Positions 14,919-21,950 of a DNA stretch of 28,559 bases are shown piece by piece. Position 1 is the first letter of the stretch. Each line of letters starts with the position of its first letter. Both the position numbers and the translations under genes were made by a program. The notes under the pieces are model-generated. The model saw nothing but the letters and a program-made list of their open reading frames with translations, did not search any database and was not told the origin of the DNA. This stretch comes from a virus: positions 1-28,559 of the IMG/VR virus record IMGVR_UViG_3300032006_000064; one strand, written 5' to 3'.

Positions 14919-17677
14919 GTTCTTCTATAGAATCGGGGTGAATAGTTTCCTTCCCACATCATTGATGTTAACGATACAGGAAATGGTGAGTCACTAAAGA
15001 CTCGTAATGTGAAGTTGTCTGTGCGTTGGTGGATAGGCACGGTGAATACATTTTGATCACGCATAGGTACGTCATCAGCTAAGTATTCATTAGCTTCTTG
15101 AACTGGTTGTATATCATACCAGTTGTCTTCGTATATTTCTATTGATTCTGCCGGGGTGGTTTTATTAGAAGCTGTTACTGCTCCAGATGGTGCAGAACTA
15201 AATGTAATTGTTATATGATCTGTTAAAGTAGAATGGTCTGCTATTGTATAATCAGTACCAAGTGTTTGTACTTGACCATCTTTCTTTACATGAATATCTC
15301 TTTTATCTGATACTTTATAATCAGGAGAAAAAGCTGTAGTACTACCATCTCCTGTAAAAGATTGAGTCTCGCCTTTATATCCTTTAGATTTTAATTTAAA
15401 ACCTATAGTACTAGAACGTCCTACAGAAAACTTCATTCTAGCAATAGTAAGTGTTGCTGTATAATCAGCTACACCTTGATCTAATTGGAAATAAGTTTTT
15501 GGTAATGTTATATCATAATTATAGCTAAAACCTACAACCACTTTATTAGCAATACCAGAAAAATCTTTACCAGTTACTGAAAAATAAGGTCCAGTACCAT
15601 CAGAACCTCTTTCAGGTTTAACTGTAAAACCTGAATCAGCTGTTGAAGCGTCACCTGCAATTACAACTATAGGATCAAATGTTGTTATATCTGCATAAGG
15701 TAAATAACATTTCGATAAATTATTAGCAGCATCATAAGTAACACTAGAAGCTTTAGCATAGAAATCCATGTAAGGATTCAATTGTATACCACTTTCAGTA
15801 ATCAAAATTTCATCTTCAATAGTAGTACCAAGGTTAGCACTTAACAACTGGAATCCATTAGATTGTTTAACCACAGTATATAATACATCAGAATCTACAA
15901 CTAGATCTAACACATTACCGGGTAAATCCCAGTTAAACCATGCTTGTAATACTTCCCTTTCTCCATCACTGTGGGTACGGTAAAAGTATACCTTACTATC
16001 TGTACCACCAAACATAGCAATGAATGAGTTCTGAGGACTAGCTATAAGCGTGTCTATGGTCTGTGGAACATACTCTGCCACCACTTTACCTACATCTCTA
16101 ACTAAAGGCATCTGACCCTCTCCTCTGGGAGTCATACCAAATATTTTAGAATAGGCTGGTGTTTTACTTATGAAGTTAACAACGGTACCTACATCAACAG
16201 GATCGATATTTGTATCCATCTCATAGTTAGATAGACCACGTATCAAAGCTGTTGTTGGTGATAGGTTACCATCAGCTGAATACATAAGGAATTGCTGATT
16301 CTCTGAGAATAGAATCAAACCAGATGCTACAGGGATAATCCCATGTAGTACAGCAGGTCTAATACTAGAGCAACTAAGATCAACAGGATCTGCAGCTGTA
16401 ATAGTTTGAGCTGAAATATGATAGAAGTTATAGAATTCACCTGACTGACTCATAGACACATTATCTTGTGTTAAAAATCCTAACCTATTATTATAGAAAA
16501 AGGCTTGTTGAATTTTAGAATCTTTAAAGGATGGATGTGAGTTAGTAGTATCATCCCCTACTAATCTAGCAGTCCATGTAATAGGTCTGAATGTAAAAGC
16601 ATCTGTACCAGTATTAACTAATTCATGAGGCATTGTAGAGGCTGTTAGACCGGGAGACATCCCATAACCTAGAGTTTCTTCCCAATAACCGGGTCCAGAG
16701 ACACCATTAGTTGCTACAAACTGTGAGAAATATGTATCGTTTTGATTAGATGTGTTAACAATCTTAGCTTTTCTACCATGTATAGATTCATCTGGTAGAT
16801 CTGCTACATTATTTACTTCATCTTGGAAACATGTTAATCTCCTACCATCTGTACCAGCCTCAACTGTAACTGTAAAAGCAGTGTTATGTACAATTTCAAG
16901 GGTAGATGCAGTCATAGTTACTGACATATTACTGTCAAAACCATCACCACCTGCTGATATTTTAGCTTCTATTAAACCTTTTAAACCATTTGTACTGTTT
17001 ATAGCTGACGTATTACCTAGTATATGAGCTGCATTTAACTTAGGATCAGTAACAGTATTACTACCAAATGCATCCGCTGCATATGTTGGTCTGTTAAATA
17101 CTTGCTCTGTGTTACTACCAACCTTAATTCTAATAGTATAAGGTGAGCTATACTCAATACCATGTAACCTTACTGTAGCATTCAGATTAGCAGTATAGGA
17201 AGGGTCAGCTTGAGTTGTAACAGTTTTTTGTTTATTTGTAATAATGGATGTATCTTGTACAGTTAGTACATGATAATCATTCTTAGTAAGAGCACTTAAA
17301 TAACCTTTGTTAGCAGTTATTTCAGTAGAGTTAGCACCAAAATTAATTGTAGATCTAATTTTAGTCGTAGCATTCCATACATTAATATCAGCATTAGCTG
17401 GTGTACCATGACCTACAATACACCCTATATATTTTTCATCATTATTACGGTGGATATAAAACCATTTAGCATTATCAAGAGTAGTACCTGTAATAGCATT
17501 ACCACTAGCATCTTTTAATGCTGTTAAAAATTTAAGTCCGGGTCTTTTCTGTAGACCAAAGGTAGGATCAGGGTATGAATTTAAAGCTTCTCGAACTTGA
17601 CCCGGAAACTTCTTATCATCTGGTTGTTTAGATACCCCACCTGTATAACTTTGGACACGTTGTGTAACACTTGCCAT
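14915..17677 (-). CDS. Tail tubular protein B / nozzle (T7 gp12-like)
   Basis: 920 residues versus 794 in T7 gp12. The N-terminus (SVTQRVQSYTGGVSKQPDDK, then VREALNSYPDPTFGLQKRPG) is the hallmark of gp12-like nozzle proteins, and the C-terminus has the usual FTVPIHQRTDNFTLRVFSDS and FPVSLTSMMWEGNYSPRFY. In T7 six copies form the distal tail and hold the six fibres. Beta-propeller-type segments in the middle (LSCSSIRPAVLHGIIPVASG, MLYSADGNLSP-like) fit. The extra length is partly explained by an inserted domain at about residues 772-838 that resembles the fibre N-terminal domain of this same phage. The ATG overlaps the gp11-like TAA (TAATG), and the TGA overlaps the next ATG. Confidence 0.92.
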   Translation of the reverse strand: MASVTQRVQSYTGGVSKQPDDKKFPGQVREALNSYPDPTFGLQKRPGLKFLTALKDASGNAITGTTLDNAKWFYIHRNNDEKYIGCIVGHGTPANADINVWNATTKIRSTINFGANSTEITANKGYLSALTKNDYHVLTVQDTSIITNKQKTVTTQADPSYTANLNATVRLHGIEYSSPYTIRIKVGSNTEQVFNRPTYAADAFGSNTVTDPKLNAAHILGNTSAINSTNGLKGLIEAKISAGGDGFDSNMSVTMTASTLEIVHNTAFTVTVEAGTDGRRLTCFQDEVNNVADLPDESIHGRKAKIVNTSNQNDTYFSQFVATNGVSGPGYWEETLGYGMSPGLTASTMPHELVNTGTDAFTFRPITWTARLVGDDTTNSHPSFKDSKIQQAFFYNNRLGFLTQDNVSMSQSGEFYNFYHISAQTITAADPVDLSCSSIRPAVLHGIIPVASGLILFSENQQFLMYSADGNLSPTTALIRGLSNYEMDTNIDPVDVGTVVNFISKTPAYSKIFGMTPRGEGQMPLVRDVGKVVAEYVPQTIDTLIASPQNSFIAMFGGTDSKVYFYRTHSDGEREVLQAWFNWDLPGNVLDLVVDSDVLYTVVKQSNGFQLLSANLGTTIEDEILITESGIQLNPYMDFYAKASSVTYDAANNLSKCYLPYADITTFDPIVVIAGDASTADSGFTVKPERGSDGTGPYFSVTGKDFSGIANKVVVGFSYNYDITLPKTYFQLDQGVADYTATLTIARMKFSVGRSSTIGFKLKSKGYKGETQSFTGDGSTTAFSPDYKVSDKRDIHVKKDGQVQTLGTDYTIADHSTLTDHITITFSSAPSGAVTASNKTTPAESIEIYEDNWYDIQPVQEANEYLADDVPMRDQNVFTVPIHQRTDNFTLRVFSDSPFPVSLTSMMWEGNYSPRFYRRT

Positions 17678-18291
17678 TAGCGTTCTAGAGCTTTGTAAGG
17701 TTTGTAACTTGTTTTATAAGTTGATCCATGTGGGTGTCCAAAGAAGGTGAAGTCACCTTGATTACATTCATACTCCATAGCATTAGCTCTAGATAACATC
17801 TCACGTTGTTGTAATGATGCAACTAATTGCTGATCACCTACAATACGTTGAGCTGCTATTGTAGCTGCTTTTGATACAATATAATCTTGTATTGGTATTG
17901 GTAAATCAATCCAATCAAACCACCATACTATATCAAATTCGTATTCTGATTTAGTTGTCCATTTAAAAGTATGCTCAACTCGTTCATATAATTTACCTCC
18001 TCTTTTTACAGCATCTATATCCTGATAATCATCAGTTAAATCTATTTGTAATATATTATTTGGTATTATAATTTCATCGTTTGCATCTGGAATTAACGTA
18101 TAAGCAAACTCTTTATTGAAGGTCCAGCCTTCTGCTTGTACCTCTTTAGACACCTGTAACAATGTGTCATATACAATCGCAACGTCTGGGTTGGTTTGAT
18201 CGAGGGTAGTTACAGGAGCCTGACCAACTGATGCAAGTATCTGATTGACAGCAGGTAATTCGTCTGTAGCATTAGTGGTAGGTATAGGCAT
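17677..18291 (-). CDS. Tail tubular protein A / adaptor (T7 gp11-like)
   Basis: 204 residues versus 196 in T7 gp11. Helical N-terminal half (DELPAVNQILASVGQAPVTT, then ALLQVSKEVQAEGW-like DTLLQVSKEVQAEGWTFNKE), then a beta insertion with TFKWTTKSEYEFDIVWWFDW and a helical IQDYIVSKAATIAAQRIVGD, the standard gp11 pattern. It forms the dodecameric ring under the portal to which the nozzle docks. The gene starts just downstream of a strong terminator; its leader (ACAAATATTATT before the ATG) has no Shine-Dalgarno sequence. Read-through of the terminator or a promoter inside the upstream genes is therefore needed for its expression. Confidence 0.92.
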   Translation of the reverse strand: MPIPTTNATDELPAVNQILASVGQAPVTTLDQTNPDVAIVYDTLLQVSKEVQAEGWTFNKEFAYTLIPDANDEIIIPNNILQIDLTDDYQDIDAVKRGGKLYERVEHTFKWTTKSEYEFDIVWWFDWIDLPIPIQDYIVSKAATIAAQRIVGDQQLVASLQQREMLSRANAMEYECNQGDFTFFGHPHGSTYKTSYKPYKALER

Positions 18292-18307
18292 AATAATATT
18301 TGTGAAT

Positions 18308-18332
18308 AAAAAAAAGGGAACCGAAGTTCCCC
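18308..18332 (-). terminator. Intrinsic terminator after the capsid cluster (T7 T-phi position)
   Basis: On the minus strand GGGAAC-TTCG-GTTCCC (stem 18331-18326 with 18321-18316, UUCG tetraloop) is followed directly by eight T residues (18315-18308). The stem is perfect and can extend by one base. It lies eight bases beyond the stop of the last small capsid-cluster gene and upstream of gp11, the same place as T-phi in T7, where it raises capsid expression over tail genes. Confidence 0.95.
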
Positions 18333-18339
18333 TTATAGT

Positions 18340-18702
18340 TTAAGCAGCACGGTTAGCGTCACCGCTTGCTTCATTGATAGCTGGGCTATCTGCTTCCTGA
18401 GCTGTATAAACAGTACGGAAGTTCATTGTTTCTGAGTAGACCTCAGAGGCGGCTGTTACACCGCTCTTTGTTTTAGCTACAGAGTGTCTGATAGCTGTAC
18501 CTTTACGTCCAGCAGCTGCGTTAGTAGCGTACTTATTACCAGCAGCAAGTGTGCCAGTTACAGTAGCTAGAGGCAGTGCATCAGCCGCTGCTACTGCAGC
18601 AGATGTTGTTCTAGGAACTGGAGAGGTAGGACCAGCCACGCCATTACCTTCATTAGGTGTAGCGTCTGTGTTACCCTGAGCTAAGACTGTTGCATTTGTC
18701 AT
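18340..18702 (-). CDS. Small Ala/Thr-rich protein downstream of capsid
   Basis: 120 residues, Ala/Thr/Gly/Ser-rich with no signal peptide, membrane span or catalytic motif (MTNATVLAQGNTDATPNEGN, later AAADALPLATVTGTLAAGNK and ETMNFRTVYTAQEADSPAIN). It is the last gene before the T-phi-like terminator and so is expected to be made at capsid levels. That dosage and the simple beta-prone composition suggest a head decoration or minor structural protein, but I do not recognise a family. It follows the preceding small gene by two bases. Virion proteomics would be needed to place it. Confidence 0.75.
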   Translation of the reverse strand: MTNATVLAQGNTDATPNEGNGVAGPTSPVPRTTSAAVAAADALPLATVTGTLAAGNKYATNAAAGRKGTAIRHSVAKTKSGVTAASEVYSETMNFRTVYTAQEADSPAINEASGDANRAA

Positions 18703-18704
18703 TC

Positions 18705-19082
18705 TTAGTTCTCGTATTCAAGGGATGTGACGTAACCAATTACGTCTGATGCTGTACTAGCATTAGCTGCTGTAATAGTAATCTTGTCACCAATTCGGTA
18801 ACCGTCACCATCGTTAGCAGCTGCAGCATCAACTGTGATTGCAGTAACTACATCACCACCAACAGCGAGGTCTACTTTTAAATCAGAACCTCCACCATCA
18901 GTAGCAGTTGCAGCAGCATCAACAGCTGATCCCGCACCGCTAGTACCATTATCACCTGTGGCAGAACCTAAAGCTATAGTAGCTACGGCTCCACCTGCTC
19001 TGCCCCATTCAACTGGGGGCTGGTTAAAGTAAGTCTTAGATGTAAGACCTCTAATACCAGTAATCGGATGTGCTCTTGGCAT
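18705..19082 (-). CDS. Small Gly/Ala-rich protein downstream of capsid, repeat-domain type
   Basis: 125 residues. After a short N-terminus with aromatic residues (KTYFNQPPVEWGRAGGAVAT) the rest is Asp/Gly/Ala-rich, ending with VVTAITVDAAAANDGDGYRI and GDKITITAANASTASDV. The pattern ...VTAITVD...GDGYRIGDKITI is the same as GAITGATVQTAGLGYTDNDV in the protein encoded at 22190-22606, so the two probably share a small beta-domain. The start has a good GAGG Shine-Dalgarno five bases upstream, and lies 10 bases after the capsid stop. A capsid decoration or stabilising protein is plausible from position; the function is not known. Confidence 0.75.
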   Translation of the reverse strand: MPRAHPITGIRGLTSKTYFNQPPVEWGRAGGAVATIALGSATGDNGTSGAGSAVDAAATATDGGGSDLKVDLAVGGDVVTAITVDAAAANDGDGYRIGDKITITAANASTASDVIGYVTSLEYEN

Positions 19083-19092
19083 GTTACCTCAC

Positions 19093-20106
19093 CTATGCGG
19101 TTTGGATTTCGATTGCAGCAGCAGGGTTTAATGTACCACAGCCCATAGCAAGACGACCAACGATGATATCACCTTGGTACATTGTCTTTATGTCATTACC
19201 TGTGGTTTGAACCTGAGGACCAATAGCTTCTACACATGCAGCAGCGTCTCTCTGATAGATAAGACCTGCATGGTTAGCGAATGCACCAGCGTAGTCATTA
19301 TTTTCACCGTTCACAGCTGTGATAGTACCAGCTTGGAAAGGTAGGTTGTTAGAACGCTTGATGTCGATACCTGCAATAGATACAAGACCTTCTCCAGAGT
19401 TTAGGTTGCCTTGGCTGTTACCATAATCTCTATTAAGAATGTTTGAATCAACCTGAGAAATCAGTGCGTAGTATTGACGTGGATTTAATACAGCTGATCT
19501 ACCAGACTTAGGTAGATTTTTCTCATCGAGAATAGCAGCTGCTTCAAAGAATGCATCAACTAGTTTCTGTGCATCATACTGGTTACCTGAACCAATTTGA
19601 ATCACGGAACCACCGGGTTCTGGACCGGGAGCTGCAGTGATAGGATGAGCTTCTCTTGCAGCTAGTGCAATTGTACGGAAGACTTTCTTATCATATGCTT
19701 CTGCTAAAGCGTGACCAATCTTAGCAGATATTTCAGATCTAAGTGAGTAGTGAGCAAGAGTCTCGTCTAAATCATACACGAAAGCTGAGCTAACGAGTAG
19801 GTCATCACATACGATGGTCTTCTCTGCTACTGGTGGATCACCTGAACCGAGGATTGGTGTGCCGGGTTCATGGTAATCGGCGGTCATACGACCTGTGAAG
19901 ATGAACTGTAGAGACTTACCGTTCTTTAGTTGACGGGTTTGTACAGTTCCTTTTGCTATCGTTGCTGACTCATAAGCTTTGAATAGCTCACCTGAGAACA
20001 GCTTTAGATAGGTTGCGTATTTAGTATCATAAGCAGTACCTAATGCTAGTGGTGTTGAACTAGTATTATTAACGGTACCGATACTTGATATAACGGTATT
20101 AGCCAT
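19093..20106 (-). CDS. Major capsid protein (T7 gp10-like)
   Basis: 337 residues versus 345 in T7 gp10A. HK97-fold features of the T7 group are visible: N-terminal arm, YLKLFSGELFKAYESATIAK, the strand RQLKNGKSLQFIFTGRMTAD with HEPGTPILG, long helix EISAKIGHALAEAYDKKVFR, and VLNPRQYYALISQ with DYGNSQGNLNSGEGLVSIAG in the C-terminal half. The scaffold gene lies upstream but is separated by five small genes including psbA and hli. No slippery sequence is seen at the end, so a T7-like 10A/10B frameshift is not supported. The ATG has no Shine-Dalgarno sequence but is preceded by an AT-rich leader shared with psbA and by a long structured region. Confidence 0.95.
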   Translation of the reverse strand: MANTVISSIGTVNNTSSTPLALGTAYDTKYATYLKLFSGELFKAYESATIAKGTVQTRQLKNGKSLQFIFTGRMTADYHEPGTPILGSGDPPVAEKTIVCDDLLVSSAFVYDLDETLAHYSLRSEISAKIGHALAEAYDKKVFRTIALAAREAHPITAAPGPEPGGSVIQIGSGNQYDAQKLVDAFFEAAAILDEKNLPKSGRSAVLNPRQYYALISQVDSNILNRDYGNSQGNLNSGEGLVSIAGIDIKRSNNLPFQAGTITAVNGENNDYAGAFANHAGLIYQRDAAACVEAIGPQVQTTGNDIKTMYQGDIIVGRLAMGCGTLNPAAAIEIQTA

Positions 20107-20131
20107 TTATAAAATAAAGTGTTTTAATATA
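20107..20131 (-). promoter_or_regulatory. AT-rich capsid leader shared with psbA
   Basis: Immediately before the capsid ATG the minus strand reads TATATT, AA, AACACTTTA, TTTTA, TAA. The psbA leader at 21950-21930 is the same apart from a five-base TTTTA difference and one or two substitutions. TATATT could serve as a -10 element or the AT tract as an A/U-rich ribosome-entry site in place of a Shine-Dalgarno sequence. Confidence 0.6.
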
Positions 20132-20137
20132 ATCAAC

Positions 20138-20283
20138 TTCTCGAACGTTCAAGAAAATATTCAATTTTAGTTGTGGTCTATCCCACCGTCTAGACGGCTG
20201 AGGGTATCCAAATGTGTTCTCCGTAGATAGTCATTTGGGCCAGAGCCAATTACAGAGAGGTCCGACACTGAGGTGCCTCTCTG
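20138..20283 (-). promoter_or_regulatory. Structured untranslated leader of the capsid gene
   Basis: Four adjacent inverted repeats lie in this non-coding stretch. In transcript order: CAGAGAGG/CCTCTCTG (20283-20253, with an inner CAC/GTG pair and TGAG-type loop), CCAAATG/CATTTGG (20238-20208, with inner TCT/AGA), the perfect palindrome CCGTCTAGACGG (20197-20186), and TTCTTGAACGTTCGAGAA (20155-20138, 9-bp arms with one G-U pair). No open frame or tRNA explains it. It may be an RNase III processing region, a stabilising 5' leader, or a small RNA. Confidence 0.6.
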
Positions 20284-20319
20284 CTGTGGAAGTTAACGTG
20301 TAGTACTTCTATGTGTATG

Positions 20320-20350
20320 AAAAAGGCTAAAGCCATAAAGACTATTAGCC
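20320..20350 (-). terminator. Weak intrinsic terminator after the beta-barrel gene
   Basis: Minus strand GGCTAA (20350-20345), a 14-base loop, TTAGCC (20330-20325) and five T residues (20324-20320). It is 22 bases beyond the stop of the beta-barrel protein gene and ahead of the structured capsid leader. The six-bp stem and large loop make it weak; it may only attenuate. Confidence 0.45.
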
Positions 20351-20371
20351 ATAATTCATTTATCTTTTTCA

Positions 20372-20734
20372 CTAGAAGCTAAACTTAGCTCCAAGCTTTG
20401 TACCATATGTGTTATCAGTATCTTCGTTAAATAAGTTAGCGAATGATACTTCACCATATACACCTAGCTTTTCGGTAGCTGCTACAGAACCGCCAAGCTT
20501 ACCAGTAGTTACTGATTCAGAATCAGAGCCATCAACAGCGTTAATAGTTCTACCGCCTTGGACGTAGTAAGCAAGCTTACCAGCGTCACCTTCAAACCCT
20601 AAGTGAAGATCAGTAGATCTTGACTCGTAGTTAGAAGCTGTATAGTTAGCGTTGGTCTCTACATTTACATAAGGACCAGCCATTGCAGGTGTAGAAACAA
20701 GAGTGGTTGCTAGGACAAGTGCAAGTTTTTTCAT
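20372..20734 (-). CDS. Small secreted outer-membrane beta-barrel-like protein
   Basis: 120 residues. MKKLALVLATTLVSTPAMAG is a textbook signal peptide with AMA|G cleavage at residue 19. The mature part alternates polar and hydrophobic residues in short strands (YVNVETNANYTASNYESRS, DLHLGFEGDAGKLAYYVQGG, KLGGSVAATEKLGVYGEVSF) and ends NTYGTKLGAKFSF, with the C-terminal aromatic Phe typical of BAM-inserted outer-membrane proteins. About six to eight strands could form, so a small barrel or an oligomeric pore is possible. It lies between psbA and the capsid gene. I recall similar porin-like proteins in marine cyanophages; the role is not established. Export and insertion in the host outer membrane during infection are inferred. 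Confidence 0.8.
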   Translation of the reverse strand: MKKLALVLATTLVSTPAMAGPYVNVETNANYTASNYESRSTDLHLGFEGDAGKLAYYVQGGRTINAVDGSDSESVTTGKLGGSVAATEKLGVYGEVSFANLFNEDTDNTYGTKLGAKFSF

Positions 20735-20738
20735 TAAA

Positions 20739-20795
20739 TTAATCTTTGATAGTTTTAGTGTAAGTCACACCACGATACTTTAGTTTTACAGTCAT
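20739..20795 (-). CDS. 18-residue peptide resembling the N-terminus of DUF4278 proteins
   Basis: A tiny ORF, MTVKLKYRGVTYTKTIKD, with AAGG seven bases before its ATG; its stop is four bases before the next ATG. The segment KLKYRGVTY matches the opening strand pattern K-L-x-Y-R-G-V-x-Y of the small cyanobacterial DUF4278 family, whose members are longer. It could be a genuine micropeptide, the remnant of a host gene acquired with psbA, or an upstream ORF that couples translation of the secreted protein. It has no role known to me. Confidence 0.5.
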   Translation of the reverse strand: MTVKLKYRGVTYTKTIKD

Positions 20796-20810
20796 TGTAA
20801 TACCTTAGTA

Positions 20811-20834
20811 CCTAAGCCCCGTTCCATGCTTAGG
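20811..20834 (-). other. Hairpin between psbA and the micro-ORF
   Basis: Minus strand CCTAAGC, 10-base loop, GCTTAGG (seven perfect pairs), not followed by a T tract. A second short hairpin TCCAT/ATGGA with a TTTTC loop lies at 20858-20844, just after the psbA stop. They may protect the psbA 3' end or mark a processing point. Confidence 0.5.
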
Positions 20835-20873
20835 TTTCATGCGTCCATGAAAAATGGATGAACGGACGTGGTG

Positions 20874-21929
20874 TTATGCGATTGGTGCGATCTCTTTAGC
20901 CGCTAGATCCAGCGGGAAATTATGTGCGTTGCGTTCGTGCATTACCTCCATGCCTAAGTCAGCACGGTTGAGAACGTCTGCCCAAGTGGGGACTGTTCTT
21001 CCAGCTGCATCGACGACTGACTGGTTAAAGTTAAAGCCGTTGAGATTAAAAGCCATAGTGGAGACTCCCATAGCGGTAAGCCATATGCAAACGACGGGCC
21101 AAGTAGCAAGGAAAAAATGTAAGCTGCGACTATTATTAAAAGAGGCATACTGAAAGATAAGTCTCCCAAAGTACCCATGAGCCGCAACAATGTTATACGT
21201 CTCTTCCTCTTGACCGAATTTGTATCCATAGTTTTGTGACTCTAAGCCAGTCGTTTCACGAATAAGCGAAGAGGTAACAAGACTTCCATGCATTGCAGCA
21301 AACAGAGCACCTCCAAACACACCAGCTACGCCGATCATGTGGAAGGGATGCATCAATATATTGTGCTCAGCTTGGAAGACAAACATAAAATTAAATGTCC
21401 CTGAAATACCAAGAGGCATACCATCACTAAAACTCCCTTGACCGAATGGGTATACAAGAAAGACTGCGAAGGATGCAGCAACAGGTGCTGAATAAGCTAC
21501 ACATATCCACGGTCTCATTCCGAGCCGATAACTAAGTTCCCATTGTCGTCCCAAGTAAGCTGAGATACCGATGAGAAAGTGGAATACAATGAGTTGATAT
21601 GGTCCTCCGTTATACAACCACTCGTCGAGGGTTGCAGCTTCCCAGATTGGGTAGAAGTGAAGACCGATTGCGTTAGATGAGGGAACGATTGCCCCTGAGA
21701 TGATGTTGTTTCCATAGAGTAGAGATCCTGAGACAGGCTCACGAATACCATCTATGTCAACTGGTGGTGCAGCTATGAAAGCTATGATAAATGCTGTTGC
21801 AGCGGTTAATAGTGCAGGGATCATGAGAACACCAAACCACCCCAAGTAGAGGCGGTTGTTTGTGCTCGTAACCCAGTCACAGAAACGCTGCCAGTTGTCA
21901 AATGGTTTTGTTAGTGTGGCTGTAGTCAT
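20874..21929 (-). CDS. psbA: Photosystem II D1 protein
   Basis: 351 residues, uninterrupted (no intron). D1 binds the water-oxidising cluster, P680, pheophytin and QB in the thylakoid membrane; phage copies replace photodamaged host D1 during infection. All key residues are present, numbered one lower than standard: Asp169 (D170), Glu188/His189 in FQAEHN, His197, His214 (H215), the QB loop YASFNNSRS with Ser264-equivalent and His272-equivalent, and [13 protein letters not shown] with His332, Glu333, Asp342 and Ala344 equivalents. GRQWELSYR carries Gln at the position of D1 residue 130. The C-terminal extension after the cleavage Ala is only eight residues (AKEIAPIA), against about 16 in usual cyanobacterial D1. 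It follows hli by 11 bases and appears, by eye, more GC-rich than neighbouring genes, which suggests host origin. Confidence 0.99.
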   Translation of the reverse strand: MTTATLTKPFDNWQRFCDWVTSTNNRLYLGWFGVLMIPALLTAATAFIIAFIAAPPVDIDGIREPVSGSLLYGNNIISGAIVPSSNAIGLHFYPIWEAATLDEWLYNGGPYQLIVFHFLIGISAYLGRQWELSYRLGMRPWICVAYSAPVAASFAVFLVYPFGQGSFSDGMPLGISGTFNFMFVFQAEHNILMHPFHMIGVAGVFGGALFAAMHGSLVTSSLIRETTGLESQNYGYKFGQEEETYNIVAAHGYFGRLIFQYASFNNSRSLHFFLATWPVVCIWLTAMGVSTMAFNLNGFNFNQSVVDAAGRTVPTWADVLNRADLGMEVMHERNAHNFPLDLAAKEIAPIA

Positions 21930-21950
21930 TTATAAAGTGTTTAAAATATA
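21930..21950 (-). promoter_or_regulatory. AT-rich psbA leader shared with the capsid gene
   Basis: Minus strand TATATTTTAA, ACACTTTA, TAA directly before the psbA ATG, nearly the same as the capsid leader at 20131-20107. Its first half is also the end of hli (the GIF-stop codons), so part of the similarity lies in coding sequence. There is no Shine-Dalgarno sequence. Confidence 0.6.

Noticed and set aside
19085-19110. T7-like 10A/10B frameshift at the end of the capsid gene
   Set aside because: No slippery run was found near the stop, and the next gene has its own strong ribosome site.
20138-20155. GAACGTTC palindrome as a LexA-type operator
   Set aside because: LexA boxes of the GAACNNNNGTTC type need a four-base spacer that is missing; kept only as an inverted repeat.
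20160-20290. Possible tRNA in the capsid leader
   Set aside because: Hairpins are present but there is no T-loop GTTCRANNC at proper spacing and no 7-bp acceptor pairing; a cloverleaf cannot be drawn.
20854-21153. Plus-strand open frame antisense to psbA
   Set aside because: Antisense RNAs to psbA are known in some cyanophages, but the frame has no start signal and reflects psbA codon bias; no promoter could be identified by eye.
20874-21929. Intron or homing endonuclease in psbA
   Set aside because: The D1 reading frame is continuous with all conserved segments in order.
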